DNA from: Dysidea avara
Lineage: Eukaryota > Porifera > Demospongiae > Dictyoceratida > Dysideidae
Length of the DNA stretch: 64,000 nt
Assembly (NCBI RefSeq): GCF_963678975.1
Contig: NC_089273.1
Location: 7,688,614 to 7,752,613, forward strand
Direction: 5' to 3'
Both the position numbers and the translations under genes were made by a program. Position 1 is the first letter of the stretch; the number at the start of each line of letters is the position of its first letter. Shown one piece after another: positions 1-11,290 of the stretch. Under the pieces are notes generated by a model, which saw nothing but the letters and a program-made list of their open reading frames with translations, had not been told where the DNA came from and made no database searches.

Positions 1-141
1 CAATAAACTGGCATTATTAGCCAATTATGGTGGCATAATTTTGGGAATAATGGGCAATTCTCAAAAGCATAATAGGGGATTTTTTAAGCACTGCTCAAAA
101 GCATAATGTTCAATTTTTGGAGCATAATAGCCTCATGCCTA
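1..141. mobile_element. End of a hAT-type miniature element (GCATAAT-rich family)
   Basis: This 141-base end is rich in GCATAAT words and finishes in CCTCATGCCTA. Its reverse complement matches the start of the element at 22963 almost base for base over about 140 bases. The 8 bases after it (GTCGCCAG, 142-149) would be one copy of the target duplication; the other end lies upstream of the window. The family assignment rests on the complete copies at 19658-20104 and 50638-51254, which show 8-bp duplications. Confidence 0.7.
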
Positions 142-839
142 GTCGCCAGTGCATGGATACACAACAGAAAATTTTTCACCAACCTGCAACACTCAGATAC
201 AGGTCGCCAGTGCTTGAATACACAACACACCTACAATACCCTGATACAGGTCCCCAGTACATAACACGATAGACACATCTACAACACCCGGATACAGGTC
301 CCCACTCCGCAGTACATTGATACACAACACAATTGACACACCTACAAGACCCGAACACAGGTTGGCAGTGTGTGGAAACACAACACAATTGACACACCTA
401 CAAGACCCGAACACAGGTTGGCAGTGTGTGGAAACACAACACAATTGACACACCTACATGACCCGAAAACAGGTCGCCAGTGAGTGAATGCACAACACAA
501 TTGACACACCTACAAGACCCATAAACAGGTCGCCAGTGTGTGGATACACAACACAATAATTATTGACACACTTACAAGATCCGGACACAGGTCGTCAGTG
601 TGTAACGAGGTGCGTGGATACACAACACAATTGACACACCTACAAGACCCGAAAACAGGTTGCCAGTGCGTGGATACACAACACCATTGACACACCTACA
701 AGACCCGAACACAAGTCGCCAGTGCGTGGATACACAACACAATTGACACACCTACAAGACCCGAACACAGGTCGCCAGTGAGTGGATGCACAACACAATT
801 GACACACCTGCAAGACCCGAACACAAGTCGCAAGTGAGT
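142..839. repeat. 56-bp tandem repeat array (about 12 units)
   Basis: The word GCCAGTG recurs at 662, 718, 774 and (as GCAAGTG) 830, an exact 56-base spacing. Each unit also contains ACACAACACAATTGACACAC and ACAAGACCCGAACACAGG. Earlier units are more diverged; those near 205-300 are shorter because the TTGACAC part is missing. The period is not a multiple of three, so the cysteine-rich open frames on the minus strand here are by-products of the repeat. Confidence 0.95.
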
Positions 840-1483
840 TTTTTAAAAATAATTATTTATTATTTTTAATCCCGGCCCTAATGGCACTCCCATCCTCCCC
901 GATCTCTAGCTAGAAGTTAAACCTAATTTAATTTATAAATGACAAAAGCAGAAGAAAGAAAAAGCAGCTAAACCTACAGAGCCTACACTGGCCTACAAAA
1001 ACACCGCATGGACCGCCAGCATACACACAGCAAAACCCCCGGACAGGGGCCTTAACAAGAAATCCCTGCAGACTACTGAAACTGCAGGGAGTGGGAGCAT
1101 GAAACAGAGTTCAACTCCCACAAAGGACTGCTAGGCAACAGGTTAAATAGATGTAAAAATGTCCGGGCATTGTGGCGCCACAGACAAACAGAGAGTTGCT
1201 CTAGCAGATGGCGGTATGCTAGGCCACGAGAAATGCCACTCCTGGTGGTTGTCCTCAAAGCAATATCCTGCAAGACAGGACGACTAGCAGCAGACCACAA
1301 ACCCAAGGACTCAACCACCAGGGGGACAAAAACACCTCCAGCAGCCTGTACAAGCTCATCATGGTGAGCATCCTTATCTTCTTCTCCCTTAGCAGCAGCC
1401 ACACCTGCTGAAACTGCAGACCGACCCAACAGAGATTCTTGTAATGGACAACGCACAGTAACATCGAAGTACGCAGGCTTCCC
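840..1483 (-). mobile_element. 5'-truncated LINE inserted in the 56-bp array
   Basis: The segment interrupts the 56-bp array and is flanked by matching AGTGAGT words (833-839 and 1485-1491), as expected for a target-site duplication. On the minus strand it carries the end of a retroelement open reading frame (1483 down to 1073), then about 230 bases of 3' untranslated sequence ending in an AATAATAAATAATTATTTTT-type A/T tail at 840-865. Truncation at the 5' end with an A/T-rich 3' tail is typical of target-primed retrotransposition. Confidence 0.7.
1073..1483 (-). pseudogene. C-terminal fragment of a non-LTR reverse-transcriptase polyprotein
   Basis: The frame is open from the insertion boundary to a stop at 1073-1075. 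Recognisable stretches in order are GKPAYFDVTVRCPLQ, a HHDELVQAAGGVFVPLVVES block, and a C-terminal RGLAYRHLLEQLSVCLWRHN block. I recognise this combination from the C-terminal region of multicopy retroelement polyproteins in cnidarians, sponges and molluscs. The FDVTV segment resembles the core strand of a PD-(D/E)XK-type nuclease fold, but the acidic and lysine residues cannot be confirmed from this fragment. There is no start codon of its own; codons upstream of 1483 come from the satellite. The reverse-transcriptase domain proper is absent. It is a dead 5'-truncated copy. The family match is from memory of sequence pattern and is moderately sure. Confidence 0.55.
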
Positions 1484-1543
1484 AGTGAGTGGATGCACAA
1501 AACAATTGACACACCTACAAGACCTGAACACAGGTCGCCAGCA
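1484..1543. repeat. Last unit of the 56-bp array, beyond the LINE insertion
   Basis: After the LINE the array resumes for one unit (CAGTGAGTGGATGCACAAAA, then a TTGACACACCTACAAGACC block) and ends in CAGGTCGCCAGCAATGAG. This confirms that the LINE entered an existing array. Confidence 0.85.
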
Positions 1544-1544
1544 A

Positions 1545-2744
1545 TGAGATGGTGAGTACAGAATTCTTGAATGTTAAATAATGCTTTGCTTAGATCAACA
1601 AAATTGTTGGAAGCAGAAGAAGAGCTGATTAGAGAACAAATGGAAAAGAAGAACTGGCAAAGCAAAAGGGCGCTTTTGCTTCAGAGGGATACAGCTATAA
1701 ATACTGATGATAGTGCAAGACCTGAAAACAGTGAGATGGTGCATACAGCATTTGATTTACTAGTAGGGTGATCGTTTTGGTTAGGGTGAAACAATTCTTG
1801 GAAAGGCTGACGACAGTAATAGAAAGACTGGGACTGTATCTATACTAAAACATCTTTGGGATTGGTTGTTTGAAGAAATGTTGACTGTAGTGGCAGAGTA
1901 ACAGAACGAACAGTAGCACTATATGGATAAGAAAAAGACTTTGAATGATTAAATGGTGTGTACAACATTCTTTTTGGAATAGTTTAAAATACAAGGCTTT
2001 GTGTGTGTAGTTGTGGAAGTTGACATATTAAAGAGACAGACCTCAAAACAGTGAGATGATGTGTACAACATTCGTGAATGATTTCTTCATAGCACCATAA
2101 ACATTGTGTTTAGAGCAAATTTTGCTAGAAAGAATGCCAGGGAAGATGAAAAGCACTAGTAGAAGAGATAGATTCACCACTGGTGTTTACAGTGAAATGG
2201 CTCCTTGACGTGTTGGAAGTGGCAGGAAAGGAAATGCCAGTAGCCAAATGGTAAGTATAATATTGTTGAGGAATTGTGAGTGAAATTGTATCTTTAGAGT
2301 GAAGCGTGTACCCAACATCGTGACAGAAGTGACAGGAAAGGAAGTGCTAGTAGCAAAATGGTAAGTATAACTCTCTTGAGGAATTGGTAAATCAATGAAC
2401 TTATGTGCTAGGAGTGAAACAGCTAGCCAACACAGTGGTAGAAAAAATGCCAGGACCATAAGTGCCAACAGCAAAATGGTAAGGCTAAAATTATTAAGGG
2501 ATAAGTTGGTAAATGAAATTAATTGTGTTTAGACTGAAACAGCAGAGCTACATAGCACCAACTAAACAATAGTCGAGAACCATTTGAATGCAAAGACAGT
2601 GGTACGTACATAATTGTTGTATATACAACAGTTTATTAATATCTGTACACGTTATAGTAACAAGAGGAAGGAGGACTAGAGGTTTTTGACACACTAAGCG
2701 GAGATAATGGGAGTGACAGTGATTATGGGGGGATTGTGTTGTAA
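1545..2744 (+). pseudogene. Decaying gene fragment made of duplicated mini-exons
   Basis: A run of short blocks is bounded by plausible splice sites: 1594-1738, about 1785-1850, 2193-2250, 2298-2360, 2412-2478, 2533-2601 and a last block from 2658. Introns are 46-56 bases; two donors read AATG|GTAAGTATAA. Successive exons are paralogous: read in one phase they begin SE or GE, have an R/K-rich middle and end SSKM, SSQM, NSKM or NSEM directly before the donor. The 63-base exon 2298-2360 is 21 codons in phase 0 (SEACTQHRDRSDRKG, then SASSKM). Block 1594-1738 encodes a charged helical stretch (LLEAEEELIREQMEKK). The last block has an acidic tail (SGDNGSDSDYGG) ending at TAA 2742-2744. Stops interrupt exons 2193-2250 and 2533-2601, so it is probably a pseudogene or a very rapidly evolving gene. 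The product is not recognised. Confidence 0.4.
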
Positions 2745-2757
2745 ATATTATATTGCA

Positions 2758-3040
2758 AGTATTAAAATTTTACGCGAATTTTATAACCCAAACCCGCAGT
2801 CGCGAATATAGATTAGCGATCACGTGCATGGCACAATTACGCCCATCATGACGACGCGTCTCGAGATTGAGACGAGTATAAAGAAGGTCCACGTCTTGAA
2901 AGGTGGTTCCACCACGGGTAAGCTCGAACCTCGAGCTCGTCTTTGGGTTAAGTACGAAACCCGTAGTTGTCGCGCATTTCCTCAGCTACGGGTATCTTTA
3001 CGGGATAATTTCGTCCCGTAATCGTATCTTATTTAGCTGT
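2758..3040. other. CpG-rich island with several short hairpins
   Basis: Unlike the flanking sequence, this stretch is dense in CG dinucleotides (ACGCG, GTCGCG, ACGACGCG, CTCGAACCTCGAG). It contains short self-complementary pieces such as CGTCTCGAGATTGAGACG and CGGGATAATTTCGTCCCG. It follows directly on the acidic tail exon. A 65-residue open frame lies inside but is not recognisable. It could be a promoter-like CpG island or the end of an unrecognised element. Confidence 0.4.
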
Positions 3041-3244
3041 GTTGGAGACGTTTATTTCCACATATAATGCTTATCCCCCAGATCTCCCTAGCTCCAGCAT
3101 GCTGCTGGGAGGTGTGCCTTGCTTACCTCCACCTGAGACATTAGTACCTTGAATTAGCCCTCTCCCCCTTTATAAATCCTAGATCTTCCCCTGCTACCAC
3201 ATTGTAAATATACACTCATAACTCACGTACCAAATGTTGTACAA

Positions 3245-3296
3245 AGATTTTCGCACTCCCAATGAACAGGAGATTTTCGCACTCCCAATGAACAGG
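3245..3296. repeat. 26-bp tandem duplication
   Basis: Two perfect copies of a 26-base unit starting AGATTTTCGCACTCCC lie head to tail (3245-3270 and 3271-3296). Confidence 0.95.
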
Positions 3297-3299
3297 AGA

Positions 3300-4613
3300 A
3301 TCTGGTGGTATATAGATTTGACTATCGTTTCAGTACATACCAAAGCAATTAAAATGTGAGTAAAACTTTTATGTAGCATTCATACTTTACCCAGTTTATT
3401 TCATTTCTTTTAGCCAAAATATCTTCTATATGATTTGAAATAATAATTACAAATAACAACAAATACAAGAGAATGTATATAGCTATCACCTATAGCAATG
3501 AAGTGATTCAGTCAAACAGACGGATCCTACCCTGTGCATACACAAGGTCAATAGCTGTAGACATTTTGAAACCAAAGCAGTTGTAGGATGATCTAGAACC
3601 TCTCATCTTTATTATGCTCTACCTATGTGGGGTCCCTCTCTAACTCAACAGTTATCACAACATCTGATGTTCCTCTAGAATAGAACTGTTCAGTTGATAA
3701 TGAATTTAAATCTCCAAGATCATGATCATATATCACAGTATTACCAGTATTTTCAGTAGCTTCCATTTCAATATCTCACTCAATTTCATTCTGTTTGTTT
3801 AATGTTCCACCAGTACTGTCATACCAGATGTATTCCCTTGGAGCCACTCATTTACTTTGGTAGCACCCAAACTCATTATCATACAAGGATTAAGCCATTT
3901 TTTGTGTCTTCATATCACTACAATTTTACCTTCTCGTAGTGGTTCTTTAGATATAAAACATCCCATAGTTGAAACAGTGTACCAGCTTCCCTCTACAATA
4001 CCATTAACAGATGCCATTTTAATAGTTTTTGCAATGACTATTTTGTGTATGTATTGTCTTGTTTATAACTGTAGCTAACTGTAGCGTTTGTTTTTGTTGT
4101 TGTATTGTATGTATGTACTGTAAAGTATCCTGCAAGGAAGAATGGCTTTAGCCAATTGTGTGGAGTTAAAAAATATCTACCTGTATGCCTATCTACAAGT
4201 ATGATGGCTTCGTGGAGTAGGGTAAAACTCAGTTTACATCTTAGCCAGTACAAGGTCTTGCTGTAAGACTGTCCATTATTTTTCTGACAACCAGAGTGGC
4301 TATTCTCTTGTACACCACTGTTGCCAAAGGATTCATGCCTCCAGTGCATGGAAAGACTGAAGGAGAAAATGTCTCATGTTCTACTTCACAGATCTTCTCT
4401 TCATATCCAGTTTATTTTAAAATGCTTTTATAGCAAAAATAGAATTTTGCAAAAATGGCCAGTTTTTGTTCAGTGGGTCACATTTGTGGGAAATTTTTGT
4501 GCCAGTGTAGAATACTAGTTATCTTGCATTTTTTTGAGATAGTTCACTGTACAATAACAATTACTGAGGTAGTCAATTGTAACACTATAAATGCTCGGTT
4601 ACAATAAGTTGCA
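3300..4613. other. AT-rich stretch with no gene recognised
   Basis: Only short unsupported open frames (up to about 100 codons) occur on both strands. None has a recognisable motif or convincing splice context. Confidence 0.5.
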
Positions 4614-4656
4614 GCATTAATGTACACCAGTAGTCACTACTGGTGTACATTAATGC
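4614..4656. repeat. Perfect 21-bp palindrome with one-base loop
   Basis: The left arm GCATTAATGTACACCAGTAG plus T is followed by a single C and the exact reverse complement. Confidence 0.95.
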
Positions 4657-4851
4657 ACTTAAAGGCACTTAAACACTATTGAAGGCACTTAAACACTAAA
4701 TGTGACTGAATTTTGGAAAATCACCCATATGAGCGTGCGTGAAATAATTAGAATTTTCATGTTTAGTGGGTTGCTAATAAGAGCAGGACACAGTTTTAAA
4801 AATATTTCAATAATTTTCTTGTAATTTAAGATATTGAGAATGGCTTACAAT

Positions 4852-7800
4852 TAGGGCTGCACCGATTCTAGTATCGGTATCAGTATCGGGCCGATACTGT
4901 TGTTTTCATGAAGTATCGGAATCGGCCATTATATTGTTGCAAATGCCGATTCTTATCACGTGCGAGAATAAAATAACGTTCGTTTGTACTTGCTTATTTT
5001 ACTAGCGCAGTGGACGCCTAAAAGCATCAAGTATAACACTAATAACTACCAGCAAGACTACTGATCTATGCTGAAACCTACGTGTGAAAACGCTTTACTG
5101 AGAAAAAGATCGATATACTCTAATAGAACAGTCAATAACCCTAATAGAGCAACCAGGTAGAAGTGACTGTTTCAGTATTAGAATATTCTGTGTTTTTATA
5201 AGCACCATTATGATATTATCTACACTTCTCCAGAAGAATACTGGAAAATCCGCTGGTAAGCATTTCAGTGACTTCCTTCTTTGTAAATCTTCATTGGCTA
5301 CTTCATTATAAACGTGAACCATGCTGAAAACGTGTACAAGAATACCATGAAATGCAATATATAATAAATGTGTGCAGTATGAAGTAACTACTTTAAGGTA
5401 CTTGATATCGGTACTCACTACTAACTCATAAACCCATGGTTTTCCTATGAACTCGAATTCACGGGTTATTCATATTTATTACCCTATGAATACTTTCTGT
5501 TTCATAGGCTATGAATTTTATGCACCCTATGAATTACACATGAACCATCACATGAAAGCACCATGACTTTAATATGAATTATTATCCCATGACTCCCATA
5601 TGAATTGACCATGAAACTACCACTATACAATGGATGAATATGACATGAATACTCCATGAAGTGCACTATGAAATTTACATGAATGTCTCATGAATTTATT
5701 AATGAATTTAACATGAATTAATTAATGAAATTTACATGACTATATTAATGAAATTTACATGAATATCTCATGAACTTATCAATGAAATTTACATGAGATA
5801 CCATAAAAGTGTTCTGGATCTGACATCATGAAATAATGTCTATGCCGGACAGAAAATGCTATGTCACAAAGCAGCAACTCCAAAACACCTACAAATTGAA
5901 GTTCAATGTAATTACAACTTATCATGAATTACAACAGTTGAAAGACATTATATTATACCCATGTCCTGTACTACGATAGTGGTCCACAAATCTACCATTA
6001 TATTATGTATTGCTATTATGCACGTAGTTAAACTTTAATTAGAAAGTTCTGGAATCACAGAGTAGCTAACAGCATATGAACATCTAAGTTGATTTGTGCA
6101 CATACTAAACAGTTTCTAAGTTACATATACGCAAACAAAATGATATGTAAATTTAAGACTTTAAACATTAAACGCAGACGTACTGGTATTTAAGATGCAA
6201 AATAGAACCATCTGTTCCATTTGCTAATACATAAATTATTAAGTGTGCATGGGCAAAAAAGCAAAAATAATGAAACAGCTGAACACTTCGTATAGCACTC
6301 ACAAAAAAATTATTTGAGGGGCAGGTACCTGTAACCAGAGTAATGGATACAGCCATTCATCCAAAATTAAGCAGAGAAGAAGAGTACTACAGTATTAGCA
6401 ATAAGCATTAAAGATGAAATAAAGTCCAACTCTGCTCCCAAAATGCTACTTGACAATCCATGACAGCGAACATTAGCCAGTTACTCTAATTTAAAGATTA
6501 TCACAAACAAAATTTCTTAAGGGCACACAGGCGACTAAGTGAACATGTGTAGGTGACTAAGTTAACATGTCAGGTACTAAGCGAGTTTGTAAACTATACG
6601 TTAAGTTTAAAAAGATGTGTGTAAATGCTGCAGTGACCACTGTACCGATACATCAAATAGATTTGAATGTGTATCTTGTCATACCCTATGGCTACTTTTT
6701 TCTAATTGGAGCCATCAAACACAGAATGGAACAATTTGTATTGATTCACCAAACAATCCACACTACTCACAATACATCAAGTGTAATTAAATTAGTCTTT
6801 GATTCAGGTGTTGAAAGTATGGCAACACCAATAAGTGAACACGTTTACTTTTCCTATTCTCTCCCTTGGTCTCACCGATGTTGGCAACATGTAATAAAGC
6901 AATGTAGCACTTTCAAAGTGTTCTATCATAGATAGTATATCTATGGTTCTATGTAGCTCATTCGATCTGGTCTGACCCATTCCTTAGTGGTAACCCTTGA
7001 AAGTTTGTAGCCTAGTGCCTCTTAATAATATTTAAACAAAACTCCTTGTATTTATTCAGGGTGCTAACTTAGTAGACAACACTGAGTTGCGGCCCTAACA
7101 GTTAAGCTGCTGACAACACTGATATATAATGTAGCTATGTATGTTCAGTACTATAACATTCAGAAATGGGCAAAACATCTACTATAACTTCATGTACAAC
7201 TTACTAGAGAAGGCAGGTGAAAGTTGCGATATGAAATTCCTAGCCATATGGCTTCTTTCACTTCTTCACCATTCGCGAGGCTCCTATCTTTATAAACTGT
7301 ACTAGCATTTCTCTTCCTTATTTGCTAGTAGAACACTAATTGATAAATAAATGTGGCTTGTTCCACACGCTAGTTCATGTAACAAAACATCGCGTGATAA
7401 TTAGCATTTCAGGTGAGCCTTCAGACAAACAGCCAGCAATTCCAGACAAAACAAAACCAACCCCAAGTGTCAAAATAAATTCCTTACTATAAACTACACG
7501 TTGTAAACTACTTTAATTTCTCAATTAAAACTACTAGTACTTTCACCTCAACTTTCACTGTTGCTATGATTGACTGGTTACCAAGCAATACCACGCGGTG
7601 CGCATTAATTAGAGTTAACAACAATTCATGGAATTTTTGATAGACTGTATTCCAGACAAGTTATATCCATGGTTATTTCATAGGTTGTACAGGATTTCAT
7701 GGCATGGCAAATCATCAATGTGATGTAAATTATCCACTTGTAAAATTCATGTGCATTTCATAGAGTGCTGCCAAGAAGTGATAAATTTGTTTTCATAGGG

Positions 7801-8284
7801 TTTCCATGACCATGTAAAACAGAAAAATATTTTCATAGGTAACAAGGGAATTCATGCACTTTTTATTTATTTTTTATTATTAGCGCTTTACAGTGACCAG
7901 CACTGAAGGTCTGACAGCAACATGTGCTGCTGCCTTAGAATTACCTAACCTACAAGGACTTAGACCTAGTGACTTAACTTACTGACTGAATAAGGTGTAA
8001 CAGAAAAGGGGCATAAGGAATGCAGAATCACTGGTGTCTCCCATGTGTGTAAATCCATAGGCATTTCATAGAGCATTGTGATAAATTTATGGGAATTTCC
8101 CGACACTATGAATATACCGTGAACACTTTTCAGGGTAAATTCATGTGTAATTCATAAAATTCATAGATTGTTCATGGTGACTTCATGGCTAAAAAAGTTA
8201 CTAGTGACTTGTACTTGCAGATACTTCCCAGCTGAGTACTTGGTATTTGAAGGATCGGTAAAAATTGGAATCGGTGCAGCCCTA
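4852..8284. mobile_element. hAT-type DNA transposon, 3.4 kb, non-autonomous as it stands
   Basis: The terminal inverted repeats are TAGGGCTGCACCGATTC and its reverse complement. Exact 8-bp target duplications CTTACAAT sit at 4844-4851 and 8285-8292. The GGGCTGCACC-type terminus with an 8-bp duplication is characteristic of the hAT superfamily. Subterminal ATCGGTATCAGTATCGG repeats lie at the left end, where transposase-binding repeats are usual. No transposase reading frame was found inside; the open frames of up to 122 codons (for example 6567-6935) show no recognisable motif. The module GATCGATATACTCTAATAGA lies at 5107-5155. Confidence 0.85.
5413..8213. repeat. CATGAA-rich segment nested inside the hAT-type element
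   Basis: From about 5430 to 5810 the words CATGAA, ATGAATTT and AAATTTACATGA recur every 15-35 bases. From about 7620 to 8190 the complementary words TTCATGG, TTCATAGG and AATTCAT recur. The two ends are thus inverted relative to each other. The outer edges share TCACTA-TAACT in inverted form (about 5414 and 8198-8205), hinting at a separate nested element. The interior 5820-7600 holds nothing recognisable. Confidence 0.4.
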
Positions 8285-8393
8285 CTTACAATCATTCACA
8301 AGTAGATTTGCACTATAAAGTTTGTTGTTTGATCATTAAATATTTTAGGTGTCAAATGCGCCCATATGGGTGATTTTCCAAAATTCAGTCACA

Positions 8394-9177
8394 AATGGTT
8401 ACAATTTTTATACAGGTGCATTGTTATACGGAGTTGATAAGAAGAAAAAATACAGGTGCACATGAAGTCTAGCTTCCTGTGAGTCAGTCAGTTTTATTCT
8501 TTTTGTGGGATACCATCTGGTGGCTACCATTCACCACTCTTTGATTAGACTAGCCTTATAAAGTAAAATGTTTCCAAGAAGGGAAAGGGTAAGTCCTTTA
8601 CTGAAAATAGTTTTAATTTAGTTATGATATCATAGGAAGCCCTATACTGACAGGAAGGAAAATAGCTGTTACAGTAATAATACAGATGACTGCTGTGACT
8701 TCAATGTCTGCGACATTCTGGCCCTATATGTAACTCATTACTCTACATAGGCTTGGTGGCTTGAAATGACTGAAGTAGGGATTTAAGGTCTGCTAGTATA
8801 GCTGCAAGTGTAGATAATCTGTCTTGCTTCAATACATCCTAGTTCTATAATTAAATGTGTTTTCAGCAAAAGAGCTGGGATACAAAGGAGAACAAATGTA
8901 AGTCTGTGATGTGTGCATTGTACACACTGTGGTTGGCTAAATGACATATCTCGGGATGAAGCAATGTCAAACAGTGAAAATTCAAGGCATGCTGTATGCG
9001 TTATCAAGTCATACTTGTTAAAATTCATTTAAACAGAAAAAATTTAAATTCCATAAAAACTTGTTGAAAGGGTTTGGAGTTACTCTTAAGGCATTTTTGA
9101 GCTGAAATTCAGAATAGTTTCTTGTATTACGTTGTCTTTTAAAACCTTACCAAGACAAAACTATTAGAAGTACTTAC
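8394..9177. other. No gene seen
   Basis: AT-rich sequence with only short open frames and no repeat family recognised within the window. Confidence 0.5.
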
Positions 9178-9620
9178 ATCAAGACTCACGGTAGTGAGTC
9201 GGCGCGGCCAGTAAAGCAGAAACGCGCGCTGCAGACAATAAATGACTCGACCACTACACATTAGGATTTTACAGGAACGAACGTTGTCAAATTTGGCGAA
9301 ATTTGGCTTGTCTATAACTCACCCGTCATTTACGCTATCGCTCTGAAACTCTAAAGATGAACTCATTGTGTCACTACTAACTACCACACAAGCAGTGAAG
9401 CAAATTCATGTCGGTTGTTCCGTGATCGAGATTGCCGACATGAAAGGGGATATTTGGGTTTTTTGTTTTTTTTCGCATGCGGTTATACGCAACCACAGGT
9501 GCATGCCTTGCGTTCCTTTGTGCATTCTGAGCATTGATTGCCCTGCTATCGCTTCAGTACTATCTCGATCGCCTCAAGATTCACATCATTGATTTCATCA
9601 TACATCATTACCCTACAGTC
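9178..9620 (+). mobile_element. Hairpin-ended element, 5' portion
   Basis: It begins ATCAAGACTCACGGTAG, in which ACTCAC-GGTA-GTGAGT forms a terminal hairpin, followed by GGCGCGGCC. The same end in the opposite orientation occurs at 28687-28718, and related ends start composites A (31117), B (36155) and C (47935). GC content is higher than in the flanks. The far end is lost or replaced where LINE sequence begins around 9640-9680. Confidence 0.6.
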
Positions 9621-10762
9621 GAAATTTCAGCACCAAACGAAGTTTCAGTCATCCTCAGTCGACCTAGAGGCCAAATACATGGAATTCTTGACTTCTCAAA
9701 GGCATTTGATAAAGTTCCACATGCCAGGCTTGTGAAGAAATTAGACTATTATGGAATACGAGGGAAAACACTTCAGTGGATTACATCTTTTCTACACAAC
9801 AGATCACAGCAAGTAGTCATTGAGGGCACATACTCATCCCCATGTAAAGTCACATCTGGAGTACCTCAGGGTACAGTTTTAGGACAAACACTATTTCTAC
9901 TATATATTAATGATCTAATATCAAATATTCAGAACACTGTTCGTTTATTTGCTGATGACTGTCTTATCTATCGACCAATAAATTCTCCTAACGATCATCA
10001 GCTATTACAACAAGACTTAAATACACTAAATACTTGGGCTAAAACATGGCAAATGAAATTTAATGTTGACAAGTGTTGCATTCTTCAGTTATCCAAACAC
10101 CACCATAAAACAACATTTCTTTATCACATGTCAAACAGACCCCTCAAAGTTGTTGAACAGCATTCTTACCTTGGAATAATAATAGATCACCATCTTTCTT
10201 GGGGACCACAAGTTAACCATGTATGCAACAAGGCAACCAGACTAATCGGTTTTTTACAATGTAACTTACGAAACTGTTCACGTGCACTTAAAGAACTAAG
10301 CTATAAACAATTTATCTTACCTGTGCTGGAATATGCTGCTGCAATTTGGGACCCATACCACCTAAAGGACATAAATAAAATAGAAATGATACAACATAGA
10401 GCAGCTAGATTTGTCCTGAATCGACCATGGAGAAGGAATATGCGAGATAGTATAACTGATATGCTAACATCATTAGAATGGCCACCACTCCAATTAAGGA
10501 GAAAATGTGCAAGATTAACTCTATTATACAAGATTATCCACAACCTAACTGAAATACCTAACAGCTACTTACCAACATTATCACCTGTCACTATTACAAG
10601 ATCTAATCATGAACAAAAATTCCTACACTATCATACATCAATAGACAATTATAAGTACTCATTTTTTCAAGATTAATACCAGAATGGATTGGACTACCAC
10701 AAGACATCATCAACCAACAAACTATTGACAGCTTCAAACAATTATTATACAATCACTTTTAA
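9534..10762 (+). pseudogene. L2/CR1-like LINE reverse transcriptase, 5'-truncated and frameshifted
   Basis: The 380-codon frame contains a reverse-transcriptase core. Motif A is LDFSKAFDKVPH (residues about 52-63, catalytic Asp in LDFSKAFD), motif B is SGVPQGTVLGQ (108-118), and motif C is FADD (139-142), in place of the common YADD. A YLGIIID motif follows, then a thumb region with LPVLEYAAAIWDP. Homology starts only at about 9675; the first 45-50 codons come from an upstream element, so endonuclease and fingers are missing. At about 10665 a one-base change shifts the frame: the shifted frame continues RLIPEWIGLPQDI and SFKQLLYNHF to a stop at 10760-10762, the expected C-terminus. The element copies RNA at the target site in an intact family member; this copy is inactive. 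It is followed by a short 3' tail with GGCGGGCTCTGC. Confidence 0.9.
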
Positions 10763-10850
10763 TTTAATGTACATTAGCACTTATGCCCCAGGCGGGCTCT
10801 GCTAATTAAACAATATAATAATAATAATAATAATAATATAATACAAACCC
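10763..10850 (+). repeat. LINE 3' end with (AAT)n tail
   Basis: Short untranslated sequence containing CCCCAGGCGGGCTCTGC is followed by an ATAATAATAAT microsatellite (about 10816-10850). A short simple-repeat tail is usual for the L2/CR1 group. Confidence 0.75.
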
Positions 10851-10959
10851 CATATTGTTGTTTTCCGCAATACTCGCTTGGCATGTAGGGAAATGTGTCT
10901 TTAAACTGTTCTAAAATTTTCGTTGAGATTGAAACATATTTTCGAGAATGGCTAGTTTG

Positions 10960-11290
10960 AAATTTGAATTTAGTTGCCCCGCGTATTTTGCTGTCAGTAA
11001 GAATTTAACTCGGAATTTAAAGAATGACGCAGAGCACAACTGCGGTCACTGGTTATTGAACTAGCGTTCTATGTAGTTAATCAGTGCATGTAGCCACAAA
11101 GAAGTGTGCGGCCATAGATTATAGTCTATAATCTATGGTGCTGCATACCATCGTTCGATTTGAAATTAGTCGCCCCTACGTAATTTGCTCTCTAAGGGCG
11201 CGGCTTAAAGAATGACACAGAGCACACTGCAGTTAGCTACCAGTTGTTGACACAAGCTGTGAGTAATTAGCACATGTAGCTAGCCTAAAA
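10960..11290. repeat. Diverged tandem duplication of about 190 bases
   Basis: GCCCCGCGTATTTTGCT, AAAGAATGACGCAGAGCACA and GTGCATGTAGCCACAAAG at 10975-11103 recur in diverged form (CGCCCCTACGTAATTTGCT, AAAGAATGACACAGAGCACA, GCACATGTAGC) at 11170-11290. Confidence 0.7.
11112..11138. repeat. 12-bp palindrome
   Basis: CCATAGATTATA and its exact reverse complement are separated by GTC. Confidence 0.9.

Larger units (their letters stand above)
4701..8393. mobile_element. TGTGAC-ended miniature element, split by a hAT-type insertion
   Basis: The left end TGTGACTGAATTTTGGAAAA and the right end (8361-8393) are inverted copies over about 35 bases, continuing through TCACCCATATG. Flanking dinucleotides are AA on both sides (4699-4700, 8394-8395). 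Removing the hAT-type insertion (4852-8284 plus one 8-bp duplication) leaves about 252 bases, close to the 251-bp relatives at 46524 and 53147. Confidence 0.8.

Noticed and set aside
176..1531. Cysteine-rich open frames on the minus strand over 176-695 and the first codons of the frame ending at 1073
   Set aside because: They are translations of the 56-bp satellite. The unit length is not a multiple of three and the frames drift with unit indels.
6567..6935. 122-codon open frame inside the hAT-type element as a transposase
   Set aside because: No BED finger, catalytic residues or hAT dimerisation motif is recognisable, and it is far too short.
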